This document shows positions 15,517 to 24,588 of a stretch of DNA of 64,000 bases, piece by piece. Source of the stretch: Chryseobacterium indologenes (lineage in GTDB: Bacteria > Bacteroidota > Bacteroidia > Flavobacteriales > Weeksellaceae); the NCBI RefSeq assembly GCF_002025665.1, contig NZ_CP018786.1, positions 3,534,001 to 3,598,000 on the forward strand. Direction: 5' to 3'. Position numbers and translations under genes: made by a program. The notes beneath the pieces are model-generated. The model was not told the origin of the DNA. It was given only the letters and a program-made list of their open reading frames with translations, and made no database searches. Each line of letters begins with the position of its first letter. The stretch's first letter is position 1.

Positions 15517-16407
15517 TCAGACAGAAATTCTACTATTGTTCAAGAACTGAACCCTGTATTCCTTCGGCGTAATTCCTGCAATTTTTTTGAAAAGCTGGGT
15601 AAAATGAGATGCGGTATGAAAGTTCAGTTCGTAGGCAATCTCTGCAATATCTTTACTGGAGTGAAGTAATGCTTTGCTATAATTGATATCAATCTCATTG
15701 ATCCACTGTTTGGGAGATTTTTGAGTTACTCCTTTTACACATTTATTCAGATAACTTTCCGTAACAGACAGTTTGTCCGCATAAAAAGCCACTCTTTTTT
15801 CCCCCACATGATATTTAAACAAAAGATCCCGGAACTGAAGAGACAGCTCCATCGGACGGGTTGCAGATTTGTGATGGTTGTCAGAATCTGTGCTGAGCAT
15901 TTTGATTAAAATAAGATGAAGCATAGTTACTACGACATCATTAACATTGAGGTTATTCAACCATAATTCCTGTTCCATAATCGGGAGAAGCTGAGTAATG
16001 GTGCCATACGTCAGGCTGTCCAGATTCAGGAAGGGAGTCATGAAGAAAATACTGCTTTTATGTTTTGGAAGTTCCTGTTCAGACAGAATATTATTTTCAT
16101 AAGCAAGGAAGAATCCTTCAATATCATCTGATAATTCAACAGTTGCAGTAATTGTTCCTTGCTTAATAAAAATCACACCTCCTTTTTCAGCATGATATTC
16201 TTTATTTTCAAGATACTGTCTGATATGGCCGTTAGTAACGAAAATAATAAAATTGAATGTGGTACGGTACGGAATGACCGGCATCAGAATACCTTTAAGA
16301 TAATTTTCTATCCGATACAGCTGTATATCAGCATTGTTAGCTAATATCTTGTCAGTAATATTGGGCAGAAAAAGCTTTTTATATTGAAAATTGGATAGCA
16401 CTTCCAT
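15517..16407 (-). CDS. AraC-family transcriptional regulator
   Basis: A 296-residue regulator with an N-terminal cupin-like sensing domain (FNFIIFVTNGHIRQYLENKEYHAEKGGVIFIK) and a C-terminal AraC DNA-binding domain: the first helix-turn-helix in VAFYADKLSVTESYLNKCVKGVTQKSPKQW, the second in DIAEIAYELNFHTASHFTQLFKKIAGITPKEYR. It lies immediately downstream of the TonB receptor gene, 130 bp away and on the same strand, at the end of the urease block. It may control receptor or urease genes; there is no sequence evidence for its effector. Confidence 0.92.
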   Translation of the reverse strand: MEVLSNFQYKKLFLPNITDKILANNADIQLYRIENYLKGILMPVIPYRTTFNFIIFVTNGHIRQYLENKEYHAEKGGVIFIKQGTITATVELSDDIEGFFLAYENNILSEQELPKHKSSIFFMTPFLNLDSLTYGTITQLLPIMEQELWLNNLNVNDVVVTMLHLILIKMLSTDSDNHHKSATRPMELSLQFRDLLFKYHVGEKRVAFYADKLSVTESYLNKCVKGVTQKSPKQWINEIDINYSKALLHSSKDIAEIAYELNFHTASHFTQLFKKIAGITPKEYRVQFLNNSRISV

Positions 16408-16537
16408 ATCCTTGTTATGATTATTTAAAGTTATACAAAATTTGCAATGCAGAAATTAAAGAATTTGAAAATTTGAGAATGCACTAATTTGAAGATCTCT
16501 TCATTCTTAAATCATCACACTCTCAAACTCTCCCAAT

Positions 16538-18784
16538 TTAAAACTTGTAGTACACTCCTACTCTCACTCCAAAAGGGCTTCCCGGTGTGTAGGTAAGATC
16601 TGTAATAGGTTCTGCTTCTCCTTTTAGCTGTGTTTCAGTTGCAAACTGGGCTTCATTCCATTTTACATTGAAAAGATTGTTCAGCTGAACATTTGCACCC
16701 CATTTCTGACGGTTATAGGAAAGCATCAAATCATTCACAAAATAGGCTTTCGTTCTGATACTGTTATCTTCTACGGCAGGTCTTGCTCCCAGATATCTGT
16801 ACTGAAGTCCCAGAGAAAAACCATTCAGGAAATCCCAGTTCACAGATCCTGTACTGGTAACTACCGGAGCCAATGGAACATAATCCTGGCCTTTCTCTTC
16901 TTCGGTAAATCTTGCGTGGGAATAATTGATATCTGCATTCAGATAAAAGTTCTCCAGTGGCTGGAAGCGAACTCCAAGATCAGCACCAAAACGTCTTGAT
17001 TTTCCGGAAGGCTCTACTACGGCATCATCACCTACATATACAAATTCCTGCTGAAGATCCATATACCATAAGGCCGGAGTAATGATCAAAGATTTGAACG
17101 GGTGTAATCTTACCCCGAAATCCGCACCTATAGAGTATGGAAGCGTATTTTCATTTTTATTGGGAACAACCACTCTCAGATCATTGGAGTGAAAGCCCAT
17201 TCCTGTTTTCAGGAACCACATCACATTGTCATTCTGAGCGTATGAGAAATTCAATTTTGGACTAAGCCTTGTTGCTTCTTTTGATTGTCCGGATGGCAAT
17301 TGTTCCACATCCAGCAGATTATGCATGTTGAAAATAAAATGATCTACTCTCAAAGCCGGATTGATGGTCCATTTTCCGACTTTCCATATCAATCCTGAAT
17401 ACGCATGAAGATTGGTTTCTGTTCCCGTCACATCTGATAATCTGTCCAGCAGAAGATCCCTGTGATAAACGTGATTAAGCTGGAGCGTATTAATATCATC
17501 ATTTCTTAATCCGATTCCTGACGTCCAGTTTAAAGAACTGTTAGCCAAGGAAAAAGTCTTTGTATACTTTACTTCAGCTCCGTAAATATTTCTTCCGTCC
17601 GTCTGCTGAATCTCATCACCATGCTCTTTATCTTTTAAATTAAAGGTAAAATCAGAATACAAGTTGAAATTGTATTTTGAATAGAAAGCCATGGCATCAA
17701 TCTGCTCGGAAGGAGAAATAATGTGCTTAAAGTTCATCTGAAGGTTTGTTCTGGAAGTTTTTCCGCCTTCTGTAGGATCAATACTTCCCCATCGTCCGAT
17801 GATTCCCTCATCTACAGCACGTTCCGGAATTTGTCCGGAAGCATTCCATGAAGAATTGAATGTTGAGAACTGGATGTTGAAATAGTCTTTATCCGTAAGC
17901 CACTGGTTGTATTTTCCGAAGATATTGACTCTGTTAAAATTCTGTTTTACATCAAAAGGGCCGTCTGTATAATTGTATTCTGCAGCTATGTAAGCATTTT
18001 TTCTTCCCAGATCATCATGCAGAATATTGAACATTCCCAACACTCTTTTGGAGTTGAAAGAACCTCCTTCCAGCTTAATCATACTGTTTTTCAACCCATT
18101 GTAGGTCTGAAAATCTACATATCCGGCTGTATTAAAGTCTCCACGATCCATGTAATAAGCTCCTTTTCCAAAATCGATATTATTGACCGTTTCAGGAATC
18201 ACAAAGTGCAGATCAGAATATCCCTGACCATGGGCATGGGAAACGATATTCACGGGCATTCCGTCTACATTCACACTTACATCGGTACCGTGATCGGCAT
18301 CAAATCCTCTTAGAAAAAGCTGTTCTGCTTTTCCTCCTCCGGCATGTTGTGCAATAAACAGTCCCGGAACTTTTCTCAACAAATCCTGCGCTGAGCTTAC
18401 CGGGAATTTATTCAGATCAACCTTGGTAATGGCAGACAAAAACGAACTGTGATTGATGGCTACTTCAGAAATCTGAAAAGGCTTATGCTGTAAAAAAATA
18501 ACTTTATTTTTATCATCATCATTGGTCACCACCCATTTTACCTCATCGTATCCCTGACGGCTGATTACAAGGGTATCAGGAAGAGTTTTTACAGGAACAG
18601 CAAATGTTCCGTCTGTTCCCGTATGGGTATGATTGTTTCCGTGGTCGTATTTTACCAAAGCATCTGCAATGGGAAATTTGTCATCTGCATCTTTTATCAG
18701 CAACTGTTTTTCTGCTTCCTGCGCCATTATTTTTCCACTGAATGCCATGACCAGAAATACTGCGGCTATTTTTGTTATTTTCAT
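16538..18784 (-). CDS. TonB-dependent outer-membrane receptor, possibly for nickel
   Basis: A 748-residue receptor: signal peptide to about residue 21 (IMAQ), a carboxypeptidase-regulatory-like domain (about 25-110, with a His-rich YDHGNNHTHTG stretch), the plug (AQDLLRKVPGLFIAQ, LRGFDADHGTDVSVNVDGMPVN, HAHGQGYSDLH) and a barrel ending in the terminal aromatic residue (VRVGVYYKF). It uses the proton force through TonB to import a scarce ligand. The His-rich plug segments and its place beside urease, a nickel-type permease and a urea channel suggest nickel or a nickel chelate; that is inference. Its closest family members in databases may well be annotated only as TonB receptor. Confidence 0.85.
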   Translation of the reverse strand: MKITKIAAVFLVMAFSGKIMAQEAEKQLLIKDADDKFPIADALVKYDHGNNHTHTGTDGTFAVPVKTLPDTLVISRQGYDEVKWVVTNDDDKNKVIFLQHKPFQISEVAINHSSFLSAITKVDLNKFPVSSAQDLLRKVPGLFIAQHAGGGKAEQLFLRGFDADHGTDVSVNVDGMPVNIVSHAHGQGYSDLHFVIPETVNNIDFGKGAYYMDRGDFNTAGYVDFQTYNGLKNSMIKLEGGSFNSKRVLGMFNILHDDLGRKNAYIAAEYNYTDGPFDVKQNFNRVNIFGKYNQWLTDKDYFNIQFSTFNSSWNASGQIPERAVDEGIIGRWGSIDPTEGGKTSRTNLQMNFKHIISPSEQIDAMAFYSKYNFNLYSDFTFNLKDKEHGDEIQQTDGRNIYGAEVKYTKTFSLANSSLNWTSGIGLRNDDINTLQLNHVYHRDLLLDRLSDVTGTETNLHAYSGLIWKVGKWTINPALRVDHFIFNMHNLLDVEQLPSGQSKEATRLSPKLNFSYAQNDNVMWFLKTGMGFHSNDLRVVVPNKNENTLPYSIGADFGVRLHPFKSLIITPALWYMDLQQEFVYVGDDAVVEPSGKSRRFGADLGVRFQPLENFYLNADINYSHARFTEEEKGQDYVPLAPVVTSTGSVNWDFLNGFSLGLQYRYLGARPAVEDNSIRTKAYFVNDLMLSYNRQKWGANVQLNNLFNVKWNEAQFATETQLKGEAEPITDLTYTPGSPFGVRVGVYYKF

Positions 18785-18833
18785 TTTTTAGTTTAATTAT
18801 ATTTAAATTTTAGAAATTAAGGTTAGAGTAATA

Positions 18834-18870
18834 TCAATAGTGAATTTTGTTTCGCAAGTGAATGGTCAAT
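18834..18870. repeat. Inverted-repeat element, copy 2 (left part)
   Basis: Shares TCAATAGTGAAT, TTTCGCAAGTGAATGG with the copies at 15394 and 50309. The right arm is missing or too diverged. It is followed by a CTCTCAAACCCTCAAACCC-type low-complexity run at about 18910-18955, similar to runs at 16507-16535 and 20038-20075. Confidence 0.5.
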
Positions 18871-18964
18871 CATCGTGAAAAAAAACTTTAAACCTTGAAC
18901 TTGAATATTGAACTATCTCACTCTCAAACCCTCAAACCCTCCAACTCTAAGACTCTCTAACTTT

Positions 18965-19852
18965 TTATTTTTTTGTTTTAAGAAATATTTTTTGAATCAA
19001 AAGCGTAATCCATGTTCCCGCTACAAAAGGGAAAGTAAATACTCCTCCCACAATATCCAGACAGTGATTGTCTATCAATACGTCATCAATGGCAATGGTG
19101 ATAAGAACAGCTATCAATACCCATAAACCATCCGTTTTTTTAACTCCGGAAAAAACGATAGCGGAAAGTACTGCGTTAAAACCAAATAATCCCATGTGGA
19201 TTTCTTTGATAGGCTCTCCGTTCAATTGTGATAATCCTGCTCCCAATATAGAAGCGGCCAATCCATATAAAGCCGCTATGGGAGAACTTATGAAAACAGC
19301 CAGGAAGAAAATCATTCCTGAAAGTATTCCTCCCTGAAATATCACTTCCCCAAAACCGTTGGTACAAGCAAGAAAATCATCATATTCTGTAGGAATAACT
19401 TCACTACTTAACATCGCAGAAGGCGGAATATGCGTAAAATGATGGAGCGCAAATACCAATACCCAAGTGATAATGATAAATGGAAAAGTAAATACCGGAA
19501 TTTTCTTTTGAATAAAGAAATGCTGAATAACAGCAGCCAATGCACCTCCCAATACGATAAGAATCCAGATCAAGAATGTTGTCTGAAACAAAAATGACAA
19601 TGCTACTCCCACAAGGGCTGCACTGAAGCCGTAAAGTCCTGCGTTGATTTCAGATTTGGTATAGTTAAGTTTCATCGCAGTAAAAGTTCCGGCGGCGGTT
19701 GAAAGCAGTACTGCCACTCCACACTGCCAACTTCCCATAAAGATTCCTATAAGAAACAAAAGACCTGTCCATCGGTTTTCCTGGAGCATAATCTGCCCGA
19801 TTCCTTTTAAAATATTGTCTATAAAGGGGAGTTTTTTGAAAAATTCGTCCAT
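18965..19852 (-). CDS. Urea transporter (UT family channel)
   Basis: A 295-residue inner-membrane protein with about ten membrane helices in two homologous halves. Each half carries the urea-channel signature region: GLYGFSAALVGVALSF in the first and GLFGFNAVLSAIVFSG in the second. Family members such as those of Desulfovibrio and Actinobacillus conduct urea passively. Its neighbours, urease and a nickel-type permease, fit this substrate very well: urea enters here and is hydrolysed in the cytoplasm. It is 180 bp downstream-to-upstream of the TonB receptor gene, with repeat DNA between. Confidence 0.92.
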   Translation of the reverse strand: MDEFFKKLPFIDNILKGIGQIMLQENRWTGLLFLIGIFMGSWQCGVAVLLSTAAGTFTAMKLNYTKSEINAGLYGFSAALVGVALSFLFQTTFLIWILIVLGGALAAVIQHFFIQKKIPVFTFPFIIITWVLVFALHHFTHIPPSAMLSSEVIPTEYDDFLACTNGFGEVIFQGGILSGMIFFLAVFISSPIAALYGLAASILGAGLSQLNGEPIKEIHMGLFGFNAVLSAIVFSGVKKTDGLWVLIAVLITIAIDDVLIDNHCLDIVGGVFTFPFVAGTWITLLIQKIFLKTKK

Positions 19853-20088
19853 AGTTTTTTTAATTGTATTAATAATGTAGAGTGATTTTAGATGGTTGTT
19901 TTTTGTTGCTAGATGCTAGATGCCAGTTTCAGGGTTAGAGGTACTAGATGCGAGGGGCGGGGATTAGATTAAGATAAAAAGATACTAGATTGAAAGTCTA
20001 TCATTTTTTAGCTTCAATTTTTTCTTCAACCTTCGAACTCTCATACTCTCTTACCCTCAAACTCTACCACTCGCATCCCGAAACTCGT

Positions 20089-20790
20089 TTACCATCCAAG
20101 AAAGACCATCCCGACACCGCAAACGGTTACTACCGCTCCGCTTACCACGCCCATATACCGTTCCAGTTTTTCAGTGTTGAATAATGTTGAGTAACCATAG
20201 CGTCCTAAAAGAACCATTCCAAGCATAGTCAACACAGTTGTTGCGGTGAAAGAAGTAACCAGTACAGCAATTTCAGACATAGAATGTTTTACTCCGGAAT
20301 AGAATAATAAAGGAATCAAAGGTTCACTTGGTCCCATCACGAAAATCATGAACAGTACAAGCGGTGTTACTTTTATTCTTTTTTGAGGCATTACGATTTC
20401 ACTATGATTATGTTCATATACATAAACATCATCCCCCATCACATCAAAATGTTTGTGAGGTTTGTTTCTGATTGCCTGAATGAGGCCATATACCAGATAA
20501 ACTCCTCCAAAGATCAGCAATGCCCATCCTGAAAAATTCCCTCTGATATCCTGAAACCAGGAGATTTTATTCAACTGCCATCCCAGAAAAACTCCGATAA
20601 ATCCTAAAATCAGGGAACTGAACACATGTCCAAATCCGCAGACAACGGTTAATATGGCAGTTTTCATTCCGCTCCATTTTTTGGATTTGGAAATAACAAT
20701 GAAAGGCAGATAATGATCCGGCCCTGAAGCTGTATGTATAAAACTTATTGAAACTGCACTTAAAAGAAGTGCCCAAACTGTACTATCCAT
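20089..20790 (-). CDS. UreH-like nickel permease
   Basis: A 233-residue membrane protein with about six helices. The N-terminal SFIHTASGPDHYLPF segment resembles the HxxxxxDH motif of nickel/cobalt permeases and the UreH/TauE-related nickel transporters. A central cytoplasmic loop is rich in His (NKPHKHFDVMGDDVYVYEHNH), a likely metal-binding loop, and the second half has MGPSEPLIPLLFYSG. UreH of Bacillus supplies nickel to urease. Position between ureD and the urea channel supports the same role here. It starts 144 bp after the ureD stop with a double-hairpin repeat between them. Confidence 0.8.
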   Translation of the reverse strand: MDSTVWALLLSAVSISFIHTASGPDHYLPFIVISKSKKWSGMKTAILTVVCGFGHVFSSLILGFIGVFLGWQLNKISWFQDIRGNFSGWALLIFGGVYLVYGLIQAIRNKPHKHFDVMGDDVYVYEHNHSEIVMPQKRIKVTPLVLFMIFVMGPSEPLIPLLFYSGVKHSMSEIAVLVTSFTATTVLTMLGMVLLGRYGYSTLFNTEKLERYMGVVSGAVVTVCGVGMVFLGW

Positions 20791-20826
20791 TTTTATTAAT
20801 TCTGTTATTTCAGATTCTTTATTAAG

Positions 20827-20890
20827 TTTTGGCTAAAGCCAGTGGAAGATTTCTTTCTATTAAGCGGGCTAAAGCCCACTTCTATTGAAT
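20827..20890. repeat. Double-hairpin interspersed repeat, copy A
   Basis: First hairpin TTTTGGCTAAAGCCA, second GCGGGCTAAAGCCCAC, and a conserved tail TTCTATTGAA. Copies B (30236-30300) and C (47630-47690) have the same plan, with paired base changes in the second hairpin. Intergenic; resembles REP/BIME elements. Confidence 0.6.
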
Positions 20891-20934
20891 ATGCTTCTCG
20901 CAAATTTTGTAAATGAATCAATATGAGGATCCTT

Positions 20935-21723
20935 TTACTCCAACGACCATAGGATTTCCTGAATATGAAGGAAAAAGTTGTACATCATTTCTCCGCCATG
21001 TCCCAAAGCTCTTACTACAAAACCATTATCTTCCATAGCGGAAACACCCACTTCCATTTCTTCATGATGCTGTGTTGCAGCTTCAACAATCTCCTCAATC
21101 AATCCGGTTTTATCTACATTTTCTTTCGTACTGTAAAAAATAAGGGTTCCCTGGTGGGTATATTGTTCCAGATTTCCGATGCTGTTGATTGGGATCATAT
21201 CAGGCTGGATCAGGACATTATCTTTCACTACCAGTTTATTGTTGTGGTAGATTTCCATCACATTCTGAAAACGTTTCAGTTTAAAAACCTCTCCATAATG
21301 TTTTCTACCACAGGTAATAATCTCACTGATGATGATCTGACTGTTTTTCCCGATATGAATATTGGCTTTACTCTTAAAGTTTGAATCTTCGTGAGGAACA
21401 ATTGGATGAGGAACATAAGCGAAAGAAGTTTCATCTTCCATAGAAACATTGAGTTCCTGAAGCGCTTTGTCCTGCATGTTGAAAAGCCTTTGGTAGGATT
21501 GTGACTGTAACTGCAGCGCTGCTCCTTTTTCAAGGGTAACCTCCAACTGATAGTGATCTCCATCCAGAATTCCCGGAGAGGAGCTCATTACCATCTGATA
21601 GAGCTTTTTGTCACTTTTTCGCTGTCCTACAGAAACCACTCTGAAAGGAAGTGAGACATAAAGATCTTTCACATAGGATTCTCCTCCCTTGAATCCTGCA
21701 ATAATTTTTAAATGACTATCCAT
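20935..21723 (-). CDS. ureD: Urease accessory protein UreD
   Basis: A 262-residue UreD, the scaffold that binds apo-urease and, with UreF and UreG, forms the channel delivering nickel to the active site. Recognised by the N-terminal VSLPFRVVSVGQRKS part, the PGILDGDHYQLEVTLEKGAALQLQSQSYQRLF block typical of the family, and VPHPIVPHEDSNFKSKANIHI. Length is normal. Its start follows the ureG stop without a gap (21724/21723), so ureG and ureD are translationally coupled. The order ureG-ureD, separated from ureEF, is seen in several Bacteroidota. Confidence 0.94.
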   Translation of the reverse strand: MDSHLKIIAGFKGGESYVKDLYVSLPFRVVSVGQRKSDKKLYQMVMSSSPGILDGDHYQLEVTLEKGAALQLQSQSYQRLFNMQDKALQELNVSMEDETSFAYVPHPIVPHEDSNFKSKANIHIGKNSQIIISEIITCGRKHYGEVFKLKRFQNVMEIYHNNKLVVKDNVLIQPDMIPINSIGNLEQYTHQGTLIFYSTKENVDKTGLIEEIVEAATQHHEEMEVGVSAMEDNGFVVRALGHGGEMMYNFFLHIQEILWSLE

Positions 21724-22362
21724 TTATCTTACCAAATTCGGTTCTTCAATTTCTTCTAAAAGAGCATATTTTTTAATCCAACCTATTACTTTATCCAGTC
21801 CTTCATCTGTTTTCAGGTTGGTGAACACGAACGGATTTCCTTTTCTCATTCTTCGGGCATCATTTTCCATGACTTCAAGGCTGGCACCTACGTGAGGAGC
21901 AAGGTCAATTTTATTGATGATCAATAAGTCTGATCTTGTAATACCGGGACCACCTTTTCTAGGTATTTTTTCTCCTTCTGCTACGTCAATGATGAAAATA
22001 GTAACGTCAGCAAGGTCCGGGCTGAATGTCGCTGAAAGGTTATCTCCACCACTTTCAATCAAAACCAATTCGATTTCCGGGAAACGTGCTGCCAGCTCAT
22101 CTACGGCTTCAAGGTTCATACTTGCATCTTCACGGATGGCGGTGTGGGGGCAACCTCCTGTTTCTACTCCGATAATTCTGTCGTGGGGAAGAAGACTGTT
22201 TTTCGCCATAAATTCAGCGTCTTCTTTGGTATAAATATCATTCGTGATGACTCCAAGATCATAAGTTCCGAATAATTTTCTGCTTAAACGTTCTAATAGT
22301 GCAGTTTTTCCTGAACCTACAGGGCCTGCTACTCCTACTTTTATGTATTTTCTGTTTTCCAT
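21724..22362 (-). CDS. ureG: Urease accessory GTPase UreG
   Basis: A 212-residue SIMIBI-class GTPase that carries nickel to urease. The P-loop GPVGSGKT spans residues 13-20. The nickel-binding Cys-Pro-His motif is seen in [17 protein letters not shown]. The switch region [13 protein letters not shown] and the base-recognition NKID ([14 protein letters not shown]) are all intact. Length and motifs are fully normal. It sits 273 bp downstream of ureF; that spacer holds no gene and only a short GCAAGGGCG-type repeat-like stretch, so a separate promoter for ureGD is possible. Confidence 0.97.
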   Translation of the reverse strand: MENRKYIKVGVAGPVGSGKTALLERLSRKLFGTYDLGVITNDIYTKEDAEFMAKNSLLPHDRIIGVETGGCPHTAIREDASMNLEAVDELAARFPEIELVLIESGGDNLSATFSPDLADVTIFIIDVAEGEKIPRKGGPGITRSDLLIINKIDLAPHVGASLEVMENDARRMRKGNPFVFTNLKTDEGLDKVIGWIKKYALLEEIEEPNLVR

Positions 22363-22635
22363 TTTTTTAAAAAATTTTGATTGAATTCTTAACGCCAGGC
22401 GCGCTAAGTTTTCTTTATTGTGAATATTTTACAATCGCAAGGGCGTTTCACTTAGCAAAGAGCACCTTGTTTCACGTATATATTTTTTTTAATTGAGAAT
22501 ATTGTAAGGGATTCAAAGGCATTTCATTCGGCTAAGAAGCATATTCATTGGGTCTTGCGTTTCTTCATTTTCTTAGCTTTCCCAATCTTCTTTTATCTTT
22601 TGCCTTCCCCCCTTTTTGTCATTTATTTTTACTTT

Positions 22636-23334
22636 TTAGGACATATAAAGTCTTGAATACAATCTTTCATGCTGCATACATCTGATATCAAAAGCGGTAT
22701 TACAAAGTCCCACCATATCCCTGTCCAACTCCATGGTTTCCCAGACTGTCTTTTCCATTACGGGATATAGTGAGAATAAAATATCTTGTCCGTCCAATTG
22801 CCCAAGAGGAACTAGTTTTACAGCATTGGTAATCATTCCCGCAACCGAAGTGTAATAGAACCCTAAAAGTGCTTCATACAAAGGAATTTTCATCAGATAA
22901 GCATACACTCCAAATACAATACAGTAATGAGAATTGGCTTCTTTATGCTGAACGGCTTTCTCAAAAGCTTCCATAAAAGAAAAACTTTCTCTTCTTTTGA
23001 AGATTTTAATCAGTCTGAGTCCCAGTTTCTGGCTCGCCTGGCGAATTTCCTTTGGACATTTTATCGCATTACATTCGTTATCCAGTTCTAAAAGCTGCTG
23101 TATATCTCCCTTTTTTGCCGCTTCATAAGCCAGTTTTACAAAAGCTCCGTCATTGAATTTAAGATTGTACTGAAGCATATTCTGTACAAATTCTTTCGCG
23201 GTTGCCAGATCATGTACAATTCTTTCCTGCACATACGTTTCAAGTCCGTTGGAATGGGTATAGCCTCCGATAGGAAGTGTAGGATCTGCGAGATGAAGCA
23301 ATCCTGATAAGAAATTGATATTCATATTATTCAT
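22636..23334 (-). CDS. ureF: Urease accessory protein UreF
   Basis: A 232-residue all-helical UreF, which activates UreG's GTPase within the maturation complex. The family hallmark ADPTLPIGGYTHSNGLETYVQE is near the N-terminus, and AVKLVPLGQLDGQDILFSL toward the C-terminus is the second conserved block. The start overlaps the ureE stop by eight bases. It ends with RLYSRLYMS, as in many family members. Cytoplasmic. No oddities beyond the 273-bp gap to ureG. Confidence 0.95.
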   Translation of the reverse strand: MNNMNINFLSGLLHLADPTLPIGGYTHSNGLETYVQERIVHDLATAKEFVQNMLQYNLKFNDGAFVKLAYEAAKKGDIQQLLELDNECNAIKCPKEIRQASQKLGLRLIKIFKRRESFSFMEAFEKAVQHKEANSHYCIVFGVYAYLMKIPLYEALLGFYYTSVAGMITNAVKLVPLGQLDGQDILFSLYPVMEKTVWETMELDRDMVGLCNTAFDIRCMQHERLYSRLYMS

Positions 23335-23836
23335 CTTTCGGAGCGGCCATTTTTAAGATTTTTGTAAAGATTGTGGAGCCCAGACTTCCGTGTCCATGAG
23401 GTTCTACATTCGATTTAAGAAGATTCAGCAGTTTCACAGATTGTTTTTCCGGTTTGAAACCGCTTGCCTCCAGCCATCTGAACATCGGCATTTCAAAAGG
23501 AAGTAATACTTTATTATTCTGAATGAAAAGCGGAATATGTTTGTTTCCGATCTCATAGCACACGGTACCCATTTCCAGCAGTGAAGCTGGTGACATCACA
23601 ATGGCTTCTGTTTCCAGAACATTGATTGCTATTATTTTTTCTGCATCCTCAAAAAGAATATCTCCTTCACGTAATCGTTGCCCTTCTCTGAGAAATTTGA
23701 TGGCAATATCAATTCCCTGTCTGGTTTTTTTACGCTGGATTCTTTTGGTGGTTTCAAACCATTCCAGATCAAGATAGTCTATGGTTTTCTCCGAAGGATT
23801 TTCAGCAATATTGCCTATGATTTGATTAATTATCAT
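23327..23836 (-). CDS. ureE: Urease accessory nickel chaperone UreE
   Basis: A 169-residue UreE. It has the N-terminal domain (RIQRKKTRQGIDIAIKFL, a typical UreE block), the metal-binding domain with ETEAIVMSP and YEIGNKHIPLFI, where the conserved His of the dimer nickel site lies, and a short C-terminal tail with a partial His motif (EPHGHG) rather than a long polyhistidine. It overlaps ureF by eight bases and is itself overlapped by the beta-barrel gene upstream by eleven bases, so the three are translated together. Confidence 0.94.
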   Translation of the reverse strand: MIINQIIGNIAENPSEKTIDYLDLEWFETTKRIQRKKTRQGIDIAIKFLREGQRLREGDILFEDAEKIIAINVLETEAIVMSPASLLEMGTVCYEIGNKHIPLFIQNNKVLLPFEMPMFRWLEASGFKPEKQSVKLLNLLKSNVEPHGHGSLGSTIFTKILKMAAPKDE

Positions 23837-24473
23837 TTTTCGTTTTTTTTCTGAAGTCTAAGTTTTTGGAGATTCCTACCCCGAATGTTGAACCACTGAT
23901 TCCGGCTACATAGCTTTTTGTCCAGCCTTCTTCTTTTGTTTTGGTCTGAAGCATTGAAAGTTCTGCGAATTTGAATTTCAGTGCCCAGCCTCCTCCTAAT
24001 ACGATTCCGATCAAAGGATAAGCACGAAGGCGGAATCCGTTAAAATTCTGCATAGCATCCGCTGCTGTCGAAAGTTGTTGTCCCCAAACATAGTGGGCAT
24101 CCACCTGACCAATCAACACAAAATATTTTCCAAGCATTACCGAAGGACTATACCAGATTCCTGCTTCATTTTGTTTGTATACTACATTGTGGTCCACAGT
24201 ATTCTGCGAGTAAGCATAATTAACCCCTATAAGATCATTATTATTGATGAAGTAGCCTACTCCAAGCGGTGCACTGGAAACAGTACTGCTGCTGCTTGAC
24301 GGTGTTGTAATTTTAGAATAGTCTAATGAACCATACACCATAAACTGTCCTTTGGGTCCGTCTTCATCACTTTTAAGCCTGTGACCACCCAGAAACTGAG
24401 CATTCAGATGTCCTGAAAGTATAGACATACCCGTTATGGCAAGAGAAAAAACTGTTTTATTTAAATATTTCAT
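23826..24473 (-). CDS. Outer-membrane beta-barrel protein embedded in the urease operon
   Basis: A 215-residue protein with a Sec signal peptide (cut after about residue 25, GHLNAQ) and alternating aromatic/polar strands typical of an eight- to ten-stranded outer-membrane barrel (FMVYGSLDYSKI, GVNYAYSQNTV, KYFVLIGQVDAHYVW). A Ser/Thr loop (TTPSSSSSTVSS) follows the second strand. Its stop overlaps the start of ureE by eleven bases, so its expression is tied to urease maturation. It starts 115 bp after ureC, across a fold-back repeat. Not a known urease protein; it might admit urea or nickel through the outer membrane. Function not known. Confidence 0.8.
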   Translation of the reverse strand: MKYLNKTVFSLAITGMSILSGHLNAQFLGGHRLKSDEDGPKGQFMVYGSLDYSKITTPSSSSSTVSSAPLGVGYFINNNDLIGVNYAYSQNTVDHNVVYKQNEAGIWYSPSVMLGKYFVLIGQVDAHYVWGQQLSTAADAMQNFNGFRLRAYPLIGIVLGGGWALKFKFAELSMLQTKTKEEGWTKSYVAGISGSTFGVGISKNLDFRKKTKNDN

Positions 24474-24538
24474 TCTACACTTAGAGTTCTATAATTGTTT
24501 TACAATATGGTCTGATAAATCTTTTTTTGTTGTTTAAT

Positions 24539-24571
24539 AAACCTAACAGGTTTTTGAAACCTATTAGGTTT
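24539..24571. repeat. Nested inverted repeat after ureC
   Basis: AAACCTAA/TTAGGTTT outer arms and AGGTTT/AAACCT inner arms form one long hairpin around a three-base loop. It lies between ureC and the barrel gene. On the minus strand it is not followed by a clear T-run, so it is more likely an interspersed repeat or mRNA-processing structure than a full terminator. Confidence 0.5.
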
Positions 24572-24588
24572 TATTCGTAAAATTTATC

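Noticed and set aside
19853..20088. Possible short gene in the low-complexity gap between the urea channel and UreH-like genes
   Set aside because: Only repeat-like text (TAGATGC, CTCTCAAACTC runs) is seen, with no plausible start and codon pattern.
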